NCBI GenBank assembly: GCA_949285455.1
Contig: CASDXP010000003.1
Coordinates: forward strand, 1-64,000
Reading direction: 5' to 3'
From: an uncultured bacterium
GTDB taxonomy: Bacteria > Bacillota_I > Bacilli_A > RFN20 > CAG-826
Length of the DNA: 64,000 bases
Notes under the pieces: generated by a model
What the model was told of the DNA's origin: nothing
Seen by the model: the letters and a program-made list of their open reading frames with translations, nothing else
Database searches by the model: none
Shown: positions 36,041 through 44,401 of the stretch, piece by piece
Layout: each line of letters starts with the position of its first letter
How positions within the stretch are numbered: position 1 is the first letter of the stretch
Made by a program: the position numbers and the translations under genes

Positions 36041-36730
36041 TTAATATTCTTCCTTCCTATAGGCATCTCTTTCTACGAGAAGAAGATGAATTTTCTTACA
36101 AAGTTTAACTATTTCATCGTTATTTTGTTCACTAACAGCGAGCATTAATTCATCGATAGAAGCATCGATCTTACTATCGTAAGTTTTCGTGCCTAAAGCT
36201 TCCATGCTCGGTAAGGAGTGAATTTCATCATGAATATTTTGTAGTTGTCTTCTTACATTTCTATCTTCCACTACTTCGATAAGCCTAGCAATACGACCTG
36301 CATAATTTTTGATGACTCTAGCTTCTTTGTGATCAATTCTTTCTTGCTCCGCACTTTTTTGATTAACGATATAAAGTGTTAAGAAAATAATTATATATAA
36401 GCCTAACAATACCGCGTTCGTGGCAATGGAAGGAACAATATCAATTAATTCCAAGCATAAAAATACAACATTTGCGATAAAAGACGATAAGAAGTAGAAA
36501 ACACTTACTAGATAATGAGTCATTTGATAAATATGATTTCCCATCGTATTCGTCTTAAGTAATGGAATTAAAATCAAAGATAGATATGAAACGTGAATAA
36601 AAGCATACGCGACCCAAGTTGAATCCGTGTGTGTCACACCAGCAATCAAAAAGAAACAGAGGTTGAAGACGATGACAAATATTAAATCTAAAACGATCGT
36701 CGCAATTAATAATTTATTTTTTAGTTTCAT
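36041..36730 (-). CDS. Four-helix membrane protein with C-terminal coiled-coil domain
   Basis: The 229-residue protein has four membrane segments (about 8-28, 40-60, 78-98 and 105-122). A charged helical domain follows (about 128-229, with RIARLIEVVEDRNVRRQLQN and repeated Asp/Glu/Lys) that should lie in the cytoplasm. I know no family for it. It overlaps the SPFH gene by ATGA, so the two products are made together and may form a complex. Its last 60 bp are copied at 35488-35547. Confidence 0.6.
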   Translation of the reverse strand: MKLKNKLLIATIVLDLIFVIVFNLCFFLIAGVTHTDSTWVAYAFIHVSYLSLILIPLLKTNTMGNHIYQMTHYLVSVFYFLSSFIANVVFLCLELIDIVPSIATNAVLLGLYIIIFLTLYIVNQKSAEQERIDHKEARVIKNYAGRIARLIEVVEDRNVRRQLQNIHDEIHSLPSMEALGTKTYDSKIDASIDELMLAVSEQNNDEIVKLCKKIHLLLVERDAYRKEEY

Positions 36731-37782
36731 AATTTTGCTAAGAGTTCCTTTCTTTTCGCGTCATATTCATCTTTATCGATCAAACCTTGATCAAACAAAG
36801 TTTTTAAAGTTTGAAGTTTAGAAGCGACATCTTCATTTCCTTTAGGTTTATCTAAACCCATATTATTAGAGTTATTATTTTGCATCGCATTAAACATACC
36901 TAGACCCGCGCCTAGGCCAACTCCGATACCGGCTCCGCCACCGCTACCTTCATTTTCTGCAGCCGCTTTTAAAATTTCGGCCTGTCTTTGTCTTTGCCAA
37001 TTGTCACCTAATGTTTCAAAGACAGCTTTATCTGCCTGAGCGTGTCTTAATTTTGCAATCGTTTCGATGCCCACTTCATCATATTTTCTTCTTAGTTCAT
37101 CATCTTCAATATCTAAAGCGGAAACGACGAAACGCACGCAAGTTAAACCATATTCTTTTAAGATTTCATCCATGTAAGGTTCGATAATTTCACTAAATTC
37201 ATCAAGCCTTGCATCGATACCTAAAAGTTCCATATTCGATTCTAATAAAGCTCTTGCAATAACTGATTTAATTTTCGATTGGAATTGGCTAATAAAATAT
37301 TTATTAAGTCCCACTTCCGTTTCAAAATCCATATTATTACCAATCAATTTTTCTAAGAATAATTGAGGATTTTTAATTTGCACTTTATAAGCTCCACGAC
37401 ATTTAATTTTCGTCGCGATACCTAATAGTTTATCTCTTACTTGGATAGGTGAATCCGTTCCCCATTTTATTTCGACACTATGGGTAGTTCGAACAAAATA
37501 GACGCGGCAATTAAAAATCGAAACGCCACCAGAAAATAAATTTCTTAAACTAGTGATGAAAGGATAATTTTTCGTCGAAAGTTTATAAGTACCATTAGAA
37601 AATACTTGCTTAATTATACCTCCATCGACAAAGATAGCTTCTTCGCCAGGTTGCACAATTAAAGTAGAATTCGTATTGAAATCTTCGCTTGGATATTTAA
37701 AGATTAAAAAATCTGGTGAAGATTCATTTTTAATGACCTCAGTCCAAGTTTTTTTCACTTCACTGCGTTTGAATAAAGACAT
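36727..37782 (-). CDS. SPFH-domain protein with C-terminal SHOCT domain (YdjI-like)
   Basis: The 351-residue protein matches the YdjI/virion-core-like SPFH family. It has an N-terminal beta-rich segment (LIVQPGEEAIFVDGG near 40), an SPFH domain (about 60-250), a stretch of glycines (GSGGGAGIGVGLGAGLG, about 283-299) and a C-terminal SHOCT helix pair (LKTLFDQGLIDKDEYDAKRK). Bacterial relatives gather at the membrane with PspA/Lia-type envelope stress systems. It sits in the middle of the operon and is the best clue to its role, which I infer to be membrane integrity or scaffolding. A GGAGG ribosome binding site precedes it. Confidence 0.8.
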   Translation of the reverse strand: MSLFKRSEVKKTWTEVIKNESSPDFLIFKYPSEDFNTNSTLIVQPGEEAIFVDGGIIKQVFSNGTYKLSTKNYPFITSLRNLFSGGVSIFNCRVYFVRTTHSVEIKWGTDSPIQVRDKLLGIATKIKCRGAYKVQIKNPQLFLEKLIGNNMDFETEVGLNKYFISQFQSKIKSVIARALLESNMELLGIDARLDEFSEIIEPYMDEILKEYGLTCVRFVVSALDIEDDELRRKYDEVGIETIAKLRHAQADKAVFETLGDNWQRQRQAEILKAAAENEGSGGGAGIGVGLGAGLGMFNAMQNNNSNNMGLDKPKGNEDVASKLQTLKTLFDQGLIDKDEYDAKRKELLAKL

Positions 37783-37801
37783 GATGTTTTCCTCCTAAAT
37801 T

Positions 37802-38275
37802 TTAAGGATAATCGATGCGACATATTTGTCCGCGGCAACGGAAATAAGTGCGATGAACAATTTTTATTAAAGCGATGAAGACGCCATATTTTTTTATTGC
37901 TAATAAGGCGTATTCTGAACAAGTTGGCTTAAAATTACATTTTCTACGCGTTTCATCTTTCGCATAATGCTGATAAAGATGGACGAGTCCTACGATGATA
38001 GATGGGGATAAAATTAAGAAAGTATAACCACCGATGATGAGGATGAGGATGAAGATACTTAAACAAGCATTTTCATCTAATAATTCGCTAAGAGCGGGAC
38101 TTAAACAATCGCTGTTCTTCAACAAGAAATATAATCCCACTCCTAGCGACGATATGAGAAACAAGAACGTGATAATATAACAAATACATTTTGTAAGCGT
38201 AGTGTTAGGTCTACTTAGAGGATGATTTAAAACATAATTGAAGACGTAACCATGTTCTTGTTTATCAAACACCAT
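37802..38275 (-). CDS. YidD-domain protein with added N-terminal membrane region
   Basis: The C-terminal third (about 103-157) carries the YidD motif, CNFKPTCSEYALLAIKKYG, followed by the second cysteine-containing segment FRCRGQICRIDYP. YidD helps membrane protein insertion near YidC and is usually about 70-85 residues. Here 100 residues with two membrane helices (about 25-50 and 68-95) precede it. This layout may anchor the domain. It lies between the unknown gene at 38281 and the SPFH gene, in one operon. No good ribosome binding site is seen, so translation is probably coupled. Confidence 0.75.
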   Translation of the reverse strand: MVFDKQEHGYVFNYVLNHPLSRPNTTLTKCICYIITFLFLISSLGVGLYFLLKNSDCLSPALSELLDENACLSIFILILIIGGYTFLILSPSIIVGLVHLYQHYAKDETRRKCNFKPTCSEYALLAIKKYGVFIALIKIVHRTYFRCRGQICRIDYP

Positions 38276-38280
38276 AGAAA

Positions 38281-38922
38281 TTATTTAGCTTTTCTTTCTC
38301 TCACTAAGGCCTTGAGACCTTGAATCGATCTTTCAGAAGCTTCAGGATTGGTGACAGAAATCGATAATTTATCACCTGGAACGACGATCATAAATTGATT
38401 GTAATCCATGAGAATTCTTTGATAAGTATTCGTCCTCAAACCACGTCTCTTTAAAACTTCACGTTCTTCCGAACCAGTTTCCGTATAAATGCTTACGATA
38501 TCTTTGTAGAAATATTCTGCAGTTTTAACACTCTTACCATCTTCATCAAGATTAGTCGTCCATTGATAAAGGAATAATTCTTCGTCAGTGAAGAAAACCC
38601 AGGTCACTTGATAAGAAGAAGAACGCCACAATAAATCTTTACCAAGTTTAGTAAAGATATTACGGTCGCTAAAATTGTAACCTTCAAAAGAAATCGCTTT
38701 AACTTTGCTCACTTGTGTGGGATCGAGACCAATCTTTCTTAAGCCTTCGCTCTTATGATCGATCGAATGAACGACTTTACTCACAAGTTCATCATATTTT
38801 TTGTCGTTAAGTTTACCACCAAAACAACCACCAGTGCCTAAGAAATAGTCGATGACTTTCTTTTGTTCTTTGCTGCGACCAGCTTTTAAATTCTTTTCTT
38901 TTTGACTAGCAAATAAGCCCAT
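38281..38922 (-). CDS. Conserved-looking cytoplasmic protein of unknown function
   Basis: This 213-residue protein has no signal peptide or membrane helix and no motif I recognise. The second half (about 95-213) alternates short beta-like strands (WVFFTDEELFLYQWTTN, RILMDYNQFMIVVPGDK), suggesting a PH-like fold that could bind membranes. This is only a reading of pattern. The ATG has a GGAGG ribosome binding site. It is the second gene of the operon and probably works with the SPFH protein. Confidence 0.55.
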   Translation of the reverse strand: MGLFASQKEKNLKAGRSKEQKKVIDYFLGTGGCFGGKLNDKKYDELVSKVVHSIDHKSEGLRKIGLDPTQVSKVKAISFEGYNFSDRNIFTKLGKDLLWRSSSYQVTWVFFTDEELFLYQWTTNLDEDGKSVKTAEYFYKDIVSIYTETGSEEREVLKRRGLRTNTYQRILMDYNQFMIVVPGDKLSISVTNPEASERSIQGLKALVRERKAK

Positions 38923-38958
38923 AAATAATACCTCCTATATAGAAAAGATTTTGCTCTT

Positions 38959-39552
38959 TTAAAGCCAATTTGGTCTCGCTACTCCTAACATAGCAAATAA
39001 GGAATTGACATCCATGTCGGAGTAACCATATTCTTTCGCTTGCGATAAAGTTTCCATATAATTTGGAACCGTATTGAAATATTTTCTTTCGTAATAATCG
39101 TATTTAATGTAACTAAGTAAAACGTAATAGATACCTTTAGGAGTAATCATATTCGCCGCATTTAAATATTGTTCACATTTATCGATATCATCTTTCGTAT
39201 GTAAAAAAGGTATCTTCCCTTTCAAAGTCGCAATCGCCGCGGCAAAGAAGATATCCCCATTATCGAAATTATCTTGCATAGCAATTTCAAAACAAGCGAG
39301 AGCTTTATCGAAAAGTTTAAGTTTTAAATAGCACATACCCATCGAAGCATTCACGTCTTTATCATCAGGATGTGCATCTAAAGCTTTCTTATAGCTTCCA
39401 GCGTATTTATTCAATAGAGGTAAGGACATATCGATGACACTATTAAAAGTGCTCACATTAATTGGTGAATGACAATATTCACATTCTTTTTGCGAAATCG
39501 ATACCGGCGCGCCGCAGCCAGGACAATTCAATTTAATAACTTCCACTGCCAT
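38959..39552 (-). CDS. Zinc-ribbon protein with TPR-like repeats, first gene of the poly-G operon
   Basis: I start this gene at the ATG at 39552 (197 residues). Longer readings run back through the promoter and are rejected. The N-terminus holds a zinc ribbon (CPGCGAPVSISQKECEYC), followed by TPR-like helices (HPDDKDVNASMGMCYLKLKL and FDKALACFEIAMQDNFDNGD). Such proteins usually act as adaptors. Its promoter contains a G9 tract (39598-39606), so expression of it and the six genes downstream could vary between cells. An AAAGG ribosome binding site lies 15 bp from the ATG, longer than usual. Confidence 0.7.
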   Translation of the reverse strand: MAVEVIKLNCPGCGAPVSISQKECEYCHSPINVSTFNSVIDMSLPLLNKYAGSYKKALDAHPDDKDVNASMGMCYLKLKLFDKALACFEIAMQDNFDNGDIFFAAAIATLKGKIPFLHTKDDIDKCEQYLNAANMITPKGIYYVLLSYIKYDYYERKYFNTVPNYMETLSQAKEYGYSDMDVNSLFAMLGVARPNWL

Positions 39553-39591
39553 ATAACAATAAAATGACCTTTCGATAAATAATTCAAAAAT

Positions 39592-39621
39592 ATAATACCC
39601 CCCCCCGTTTAATTTTGTCAA
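39592..39621 (-). promoter_or_regulatory. Promoter with poly-G spacer, candidate phase-variable switch
   Basis: On the minus strand a perfect TTGACA (39616-39621) and TATTAT (39592-39597) are separated by 18 bp, of which the last nine are G. Gain or loss of a G changes the spacing. Transcription should begin near 39585, about 33 nt before the ATG of the zinc-ribbon/TPR gene. Confidence 0.7.
39598..39606. repeat. Nine-base homopolymer (C9 on plus, G9 on minus)
   Basis: Nine consecutive C residues lie in otherwise very AT-rich intergenic DNA. Tracts of this length slip during replication in many bacteria. Confidence 0.9.
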
Positions 39622-39921
39622 CGAATTTTTTTGAACAAAGAAAAAGTCATTTGTTAACTATTTTTCATCGCTTTGACAAAACCATTCATATACAAAAAAC
39701 TAGAAGAAAATAATAATTTCTTCTCATCACTTTAATTTTCACTAAAGGAGCTAAAAAACTTATTTTCAATTTTCATTTAATTACACATTAAAATTTATAA
39801 AACTTAAAGCATTTTAATTATCATTTCTTCATTTTTCGCTCAATTAAATAATAATATTGAATAAAAATGAACCATTTTTTAATCTTTTGAATAAATTTTC
39901 TTTAATTTTAACTTGATTTTA
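39622..39921. other. AT-rich divergent intergenic region upstream of glnA
   Basis: This 300-bp space between the poly-G promoter and the glnA -10 box has no open frame with a ribosome binding site. I looked for GlnR-type TGTNA-N7-TNACA boxes and did not find a convincing one. It contains many T and A runs. Confidence 0.5.
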
Positions 39922-39927
39922 TATAAT
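39922..39927 (+). promoter_or_regulatory. Probable -10 box of glnA
   Basis: A perfect TATAAT lies 34 bp before the glnA ATG. No good -35 box is found at 16-18 bp, so an activator may be involved. Confidence 0.5.
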
Positions 39928-39961
39928 TTATCGCTAAAATTGAGCCGTGAGGTAAAAAATT

Positions 39962-41302
39962 ATGGCAAAATATACTAAGCAAGATATCTTAAATATCGCT
40001 AAAAAACAAAATGTTCAATATGTAAGATTGCAATTTTCTGACATCTTAGGGACGAATAAAGCAGTCGAAATCCCTGTCGCTAAATTAAAAGATGCCTTAG
40101 ATGATAAAATTTCTTTCGATGGTTCATCTGTCGAAGGCTTCGCGCGTATCAAAGAAGCAGATATGTACTTATCCCCTGATCGCAATACGTGGCTCATCTT
40201 AGACTTCGAAGATTTAAAATATGGTAAAGTCGCTAGACTTATCTGCGATGTTTACATGAATAATGGTAAGCCTTTTTCAGGTGATCCACGTTACATCTTA
40301 AAGAAAACATTACGTAAGATGAGAGAATTAGGTTATTCTTCATTAAATGTCGGTTTCGAACCAGAATTTTATTTATTTAAAACTGATGAGGAAGGTAAAC
40401 CTATCTTAAAACATTCGATCGATAAAGCTTCTTATTTTGACCTTTCCCCTATCGATGGAGCGGAATATGTAAGAAGAGATATCGCTCTTGCCTTAGAGCA
40501 TCTAGGTTTTGAAGTACAAACTAATCATCATGAAGTAGGCCCTGGTCAAAATGAAATCAATTTTAAATATGACGATGCTCTAACTACCGCGGACCGCATT
40601 CAAACTTTGAAGCAAGTCGTCAAAATTATCGCTGGAAAACATGGCTATTTCGCTACTTTCATGCCGAAACCAATCGAAGGTTATCCTGGCTCTGGGATGC
40701 ACGCGAATATGTCGCTCGTGGATGAAAATGGGGAAAATGTCTTTTACGATGCCAATAGCAAAGATGGTCTATCTTCAACATGCAAGAAATGGATAAGCGG
40801 CATCATCAGCCATTCTAGGCCTCTTTCTTTCATCACTAATCCGACGATCAATTCTTACAAACGCTTAGTCGCGGGTTTCGAAGCTCCTATCTACGCAAGT
40901 TGGAGTCAAGCGAATCGTTCTTCGATGATTAGAATTCCCGCACAAAGAGGTGCGGCTACGCGCACAGAAATTCGTAACGTCGATTGTATGGCTAACCCCT
41001 ACTTAGCGATTTCTTGTCTTCTTGCCGCAGGACTCGATGGCATTTTACATATCGAAGATGAAGATATCATTCCACCTATATCAGAAAACTTATTTGAATT
41101 AAGTTTAGAGGAAATTACGAAATTAGGTATAAAACGTATTCCTTCTAATCTTTACGATGCGATGAAAGAATTTAAAAAGGACACTTTCTTTAAAAATGTC
41201 CTCGGTGAACCAGTTTATTCCAAGTTGATTTATATCAAAGAACAAGCTTGGAAAAAATATTCTTTAATCGTCACACCTTTCGAATTAGAAAGATATTTAT
41301 AA
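39962..41302 (+). CDS. glnA: Glutamine synthetase type I (GSI-alpha)
   Basis: The 446-residue enzyme is of the GSI-alpha length, without the 25-residue insertion and adenylylation loop of the beta form. Active-site blocks are visible: FEPEFYLF (metal Glu), NHHEVGPGQNEINF, GSGMHANMSL, NPTINSYKRLVAGFEAP and IRIPAQRG. The C-terminus (LIVTPFELERYL) keeps the usual ending with the Arg of feedback-inhibited GSI-alpha enzymes. It makes glutamine from glutamate, ammonia and ATP. It is one of few plus-strand genes, with a GAGGT ribosome binding site, and converges on the lipoprotein array with 3 bp between the stops. Confidence 0.97.
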   Translation: MAKYTKQDILNIAKKQNVQYVRLQFSDILGTNKAVEIPVAKLKDALDDKISFDGSSVEGFARIKEADMYLSPDRNTWLILDFEDLKYGKVARLICDVYMNNGKPFSGDPRYILKKTLRKMRELGYSSLNVGFEPEFYLFKTDEEGKPILKHSIDKASYFDLSPIDGAEYVRRDIALALEHLGFEVQTNHHEVGPGQNEINFKYDDALTTADRIQTLKQVVKIIAGKHGYFATFMPKPIEGYPGSGMHANMSLVDENGENVFYDANSKDGLSSTCKKWISGIISHSRPLSFITNPTINSYKRLVAGFEAPIYASWSQANRSSMIRIPAQRGAATRTEIRNVDCMANPYLAISCLLAAGLDGILHIEDEDIIPPISENLFELSLEEITKLGIKRIPSNLYDAMKEFKKDTFFKNVLGEPVYSKLIYIKEQAWKKYSLIVTPFELERYL

Positions 41303-41305
41303 AAA

Positions 41306-42061
41306 TTAATTCATCAACACAAAATCATCTAAATTAGGTTTTTCTTGGATAGCCACCAATTGTATTTCGATGTCGCTAGAGACATTTCTTTCTGGACTTT
41401 GAATTAAAGAAGACGCAAGCGTCACTAAATTATCTTCGATGAGAATATTATAATAATCTCTTGCTTTTCCATCCGTCAGATCATAAAAGAAATATAAATC
41501 CCCACTTCCCTCGCTCGAAAGATAATAATCTAAGCGATATTGTGGTTTCAATTGTTCTTCTCCGGCTTCCAATAAGACGAAATGTTCTAACATTGGTGCG
41601 ATAATATTTTCAATCGTCGATAAAGTAAATTCTTTTACATTAGAGGCTCCCATATAATTTTCGTAAGTTTTAACATATTCATTAAAATAAGCTTTTGCCT
41701 CTTCATTATTGCTAAACTCGTAACGATAATAAGTGGCGGTTTTATCGAAACTAATTCTTGCATCGTAAAACACATTGTTTTCGACGTAGAACCATATTTC
41801 TTCAATATCGCTCGAAACTTGCGTTAAGTTATAGTAATAATAGTTATTAAAGTCGAACACTTCATTTGTTACAATTTGATAATTATTTTCGCTCGTAGTC
41901 AATTTAGAAGTGAAGGAAGGACTAACGTAAAGTGGGTTATTTAAATGCGCCTTTATATTTTCTAAAACGCGCATCATCTCACTGGCGGGTTCGCCAGTCG
42001 AAGGATGACAAGCACTTAGAAGAAGTAAAGGAAGTAAAGTTAAGGATAAATATTTTTTCAT
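41306..42061 (-). CDS. Lipoprotein of an unknown paralogous family (copy 1)
   Basis: The 251-residue protein has a lipoprotein signal (LLLLSAC, Cys18) and one domain of the family repeated in the next three genes. Shared marks are an opening helix with EN-IxxxL, a strand pattern ending in YYYYNLTQVSSD-like text, an xxWxYVExN/DxxFY motif (IWFYVENNVFYD), an EEAKAYFNEYV helix, and a late GSGDLYFFY strand. I know no function. Its start overlaps the stop of the upstream member (ATGA), so they are co-translated. Confidence 0.65.
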   Translation of the reverse strand: MKKYLSLTLLPLLLLSACHPSTGEPASEMMRVLENIKAHLNNPLYVSPSFTSKLTTSENNYQIVTNEVFDFNNYYYYNLTQVSSDIEEIWFYVENNVFYDARISFDKTATYYRYEFSNNEEAKAYFNEYVKTYENYMGASNVKEFTLSTIENIIAPMLEHFVLLEAGEEQLKPQYRLDYYLSSEGSGDLYFFYDLTDGKARDYYNILIEDNLVTLASSLIQSPERNVSSDIEIQLVAIQEKPNLDDFVLMN

Positions 42062-43428
42062 AATTCACTCACTTTCTCATACGCACTTAAATCAGGATAA
42101 ATTAAATCGAATGCACCAACTTCAATAATTGATTCGTTAACGTAATTAGAGTCATTAACTATCATCGTCTGATGAACGTAAGCTAAATAGTTATTTTCAA
42201 GTTCGATATGCATCACTAAGTCATTAGAGGTATCTTCATAAATTAAATTAAGATAGCCTTCGCCACGCGAAGTTAAACTAGATGCACTTTCTAATAAATT
42301 ACGCATCGAAGCGATAGTCATTAACGTCAAAGTATTTAAATTGTAACTAGTTTTGCCCTGCGTTACACTTTCTAATTCTAAGATATAAGTATCAAATAAT
42401 GCTCTTGCATCTTCAACACTCGCACACTCAGTCAAAGTGTAAGTATTATCTTTTATTTGTACAAAGTTTTTTCCTTCGACGTAAGCATAAGTTAGGCTAG
42501 AATCTAAACCTGTTCTTTCTTCGTAGAAGTAATAATTATCTAAATCGATCTTTTGATTTTGTGTCGTTATATCTTCGCCTAGCTTCACGAAAATATAATT
42601 CGTGTAAGCTGGTCTAGAAGTCATTCCATTTAGATAAGCTTCCATCGCATCTAATAACGCATTTGCCTTACTTACAGTAATCGGCTCTTCGATGATAAAT
42701 TCTTTAACATCCGGATATTCAAGCGGGACACCTAAAGTGAAAATTTCACTCATCTCATAATAATTATCTTCTTCATCTTGGATGATGAGACTATATTCTC
42801 TTAAATAATATTCGTTGAAGACGATATTAATTTCATCGCTAACGCCATCGTTCATTTCCTTATATTTTAAAGAAAAATTTCCATGTTCATCAAAAGATGT
42901 TGAATAAGATAATTCTTCTAAGGCTTCATAATCACTATTATTATCATTTTCAAAATCGATAATATTATTGACGATGCTTCTTGCTTCTGTTAACGCTAAT
43001 TTAGAAGCATCGACCCACGATTGTTTATAAGTTTCATCGAGCGAATCCATATAGGCCATAAATTTCGCTTGCGCGCTACTGACGTCTTCTAAATACTCGA
43101 CTGCCCCGGTTTTTTCACCCACCACGTCAATTAAATAATAAACATTCATCTCATCGACGTAGACCCATAGTTCATTTTCGATGATATTAGAGCTTTCTTT
43201 CCTCATATGAAAATAGAAATTAGAAGGATCATAACTTAATAAAATTTTACTTTCCTTTCCTTCTTCTTCAACGATAATATTTCTTGTAAAAAGAGGACTA
43301 GAAGAAACCTTAGTAAGGTAATTTTCAATATTATCTAACGCTAGTAAAGTATCTTCCGCTGAAGGAATAGGTAAACAAGATGATAACATTAACGTCGATA
43401 ACAAGAGTGGTATACATATTTTTTTCAT
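42058..43428 (-). CDS. Lipoprotein of the same family with two tandem domains (copies 2 and 3)
   Basis: The 456-residue protein has a signal ending LMLSSC (Cys18) and two tandem copies of the domain (about 25-240 and 250-456). The marker motifs appear twice: LWVYVDEMNVYYLI and LTYAYVEGKNFVQI; SSAQAKFMAYMDSL and ASVEDARALFDTYI. The doubling suggests an in-frame tandem fusion of two genes like its neighbours. It is probably exposed on the cell surface. Function and ligand are unknown. Confidence 0.65.
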   Translation of the reverse strand: MKKICIPLLLSTLMLSSCLPIPSAEDTLLALDNIENYLTKVSSSPLFTRNIIVEEEGKESKILLSYDPSNFYFHMRKESSNIIENELWVYVDEMNVYYLIDVVGEKTGAVEYLEDVSSAQAKFMAYMDSLDETYKQSWVDASKLALTEARSIVNNIIDFENDNNSDYEALEELSYSTSFDEHGNFSLKYKEMNDGVSDEINIVFNEYYLREYSLIIQDEEDNYYEMSEIFTLGVPLEYPDVKEFIIEEPITVSKANALLDAMEAYLNGMTSRPAYTNYIFVKLGEDITTQNQKIDLDNYYFYEERTGLDSSLTYAYVEGKNFVQIKDNTYTLTECASVEDARALFDTYILELESVTQGKTSYNLNTLTLMTIASMRNLLESASSLTSRGEGYLNLIYEDTSNDLVMHIELENNYLAYVHQTMIVNDSNYVNESIIEVGAFDLIYPDLSAYEKVSEL

Positions 43429-43483
43429 ACTTAAATCATCCTTAAAAAAAGACTACTCCATTATAAACTAAACCTAGATAAAA

Positions 43484-43513
43484 ATAAACGTAGCGAGCTC
43501 ATAGCCCGCTACG
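43484..43513 (-). terminator. Terminator after the third lipoprotein gene
   Basis: On the minus strand CGTAGCGGGC pairs with GCTCGCTACG (one mismatch), followed by TTTATTTTT. It separates the gene at 43543-44295 from the two-gene unit downstream. Confidence 0.8.
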
Positions 43514-43542
43514 CTAAATAGAAGGAGATTTTTAAAATTAAA

Positions 43543-44295
43543 TTATGCGCCAGTCACTAAAGTATAATCACTTAAATCTGGAATATTACGCGAAATACTT
43601 CTCACTTGGATATCGACGATTGAATCCATACTTTGCTCACCTTGCTTGGCACTAACTTTCATATGCGTAAGCCAGTAATTATCGATCCTAACTTCAACGG
43701 CTTCAGATTCTCCGCCTTGACTCATGCTAAAAGAAATAGATAAATTACCATCGCCACTCGAACCAAGATGATAAGAGATATTTATCCCTTCTGGAACTTG
43801 TCCTTCGCCAGATTCAAGTAACATACAAGTTGGTAAAATTGAAGCACCTACTTCAAGACCAGATTGAGTTAAAGCCACTAAACTCCCGCCTCCACCATTT
43901 GATTCAATGTAATCGATATACATATCAAAATTAGCTTGAGCTTCTTCTACACTCGCGCCTTCAGTAACCATATATTGTTTTTCACCTGCCAAATTTGAAA
44001 CTACATAGAAATCCGTATCATCGACGTAGATCCAGCTTTCAGATGTCGCACCATCTGAAGTTGCTTTTTGATGAATATAATAATTTGCTAAATCTACATC
44101 CACTTCAGATTTTATCGGTGATGAACCAACCGTATTAGTTTCAATATCTCCGTGATAAGCTGTTTCTTCTGCGGTCGTTAAATGAGTAGCGATATCATTA
44201 GCGATTTCCCACGCATCGGCTGCTTTAATACCAGTTCCGCCACAAGATACGAGTGCGAAAGCAGGTAATAAGGCTAATAGAGAGATTTTCTTCAT
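43543..44295 (-). CDS. Lipoprotein of the same family (copy 4)
   Basis: The 250-residue protein has a signal ending FALVSC (Cys18) followed by Gly-Gly-Thr and a single family domain. Motifs include ESWIYVDDTDFYVVS, ASVEEAQANFDMYIDY and a GSSGDGNLSISF strand. It is closest in length to copy 1. A GGAGG ribosome binding site precedes the ATG and its own terminator follows, so it is transcribed separately from copies 1-3. Function is unknown. Confidence 0.65.
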   Translation of the reverse strand: MKKISLLALLPAFALVSCGGTGIKAADAWEIANDIATHLTTAEETAYHGDIETNTVGSSPIKSEVDVDLANYYIHQKATSDGATSESWIYVDDTDFYVVSNLAGEKQYMVTEGASVEEAQANFDMYIDYIESNGGGGSLVALTQSGLEVGASILPTCMLLESGEGQVPEGINISYHLGSSGDGNLSISFSMSQGGESEAVEVRIDNYWLTHMKVSAKQGEQSMDSIVDIQVRSISRNIPDLSDYTLVTGA

Positions 44296-44401
44296 AAACT
44301 TTTTTGCCTCCGAATCTTTCTAAATAAAGTATGAATAACATCAAAATTAAAATCAAGCAATTTTAAGTAATAAAATAATTAAATTTTTAACAACTAGACT
44401 A

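Noticed and set aside
39553-39621. A longer N-terminus for the zinc-ribbon gene read through the G tract
   Set aside because: The extension has no ribosome binding site and would encode the -35 and -10 boxes. It would begin at the TTG of the -35 box itself.
39622-39921. GlnR-type operator ahead of glnA
   Set aside because: I found no pair of half sites with the TGTNA-N7-TNACA form; the T-rich runs are not specific.
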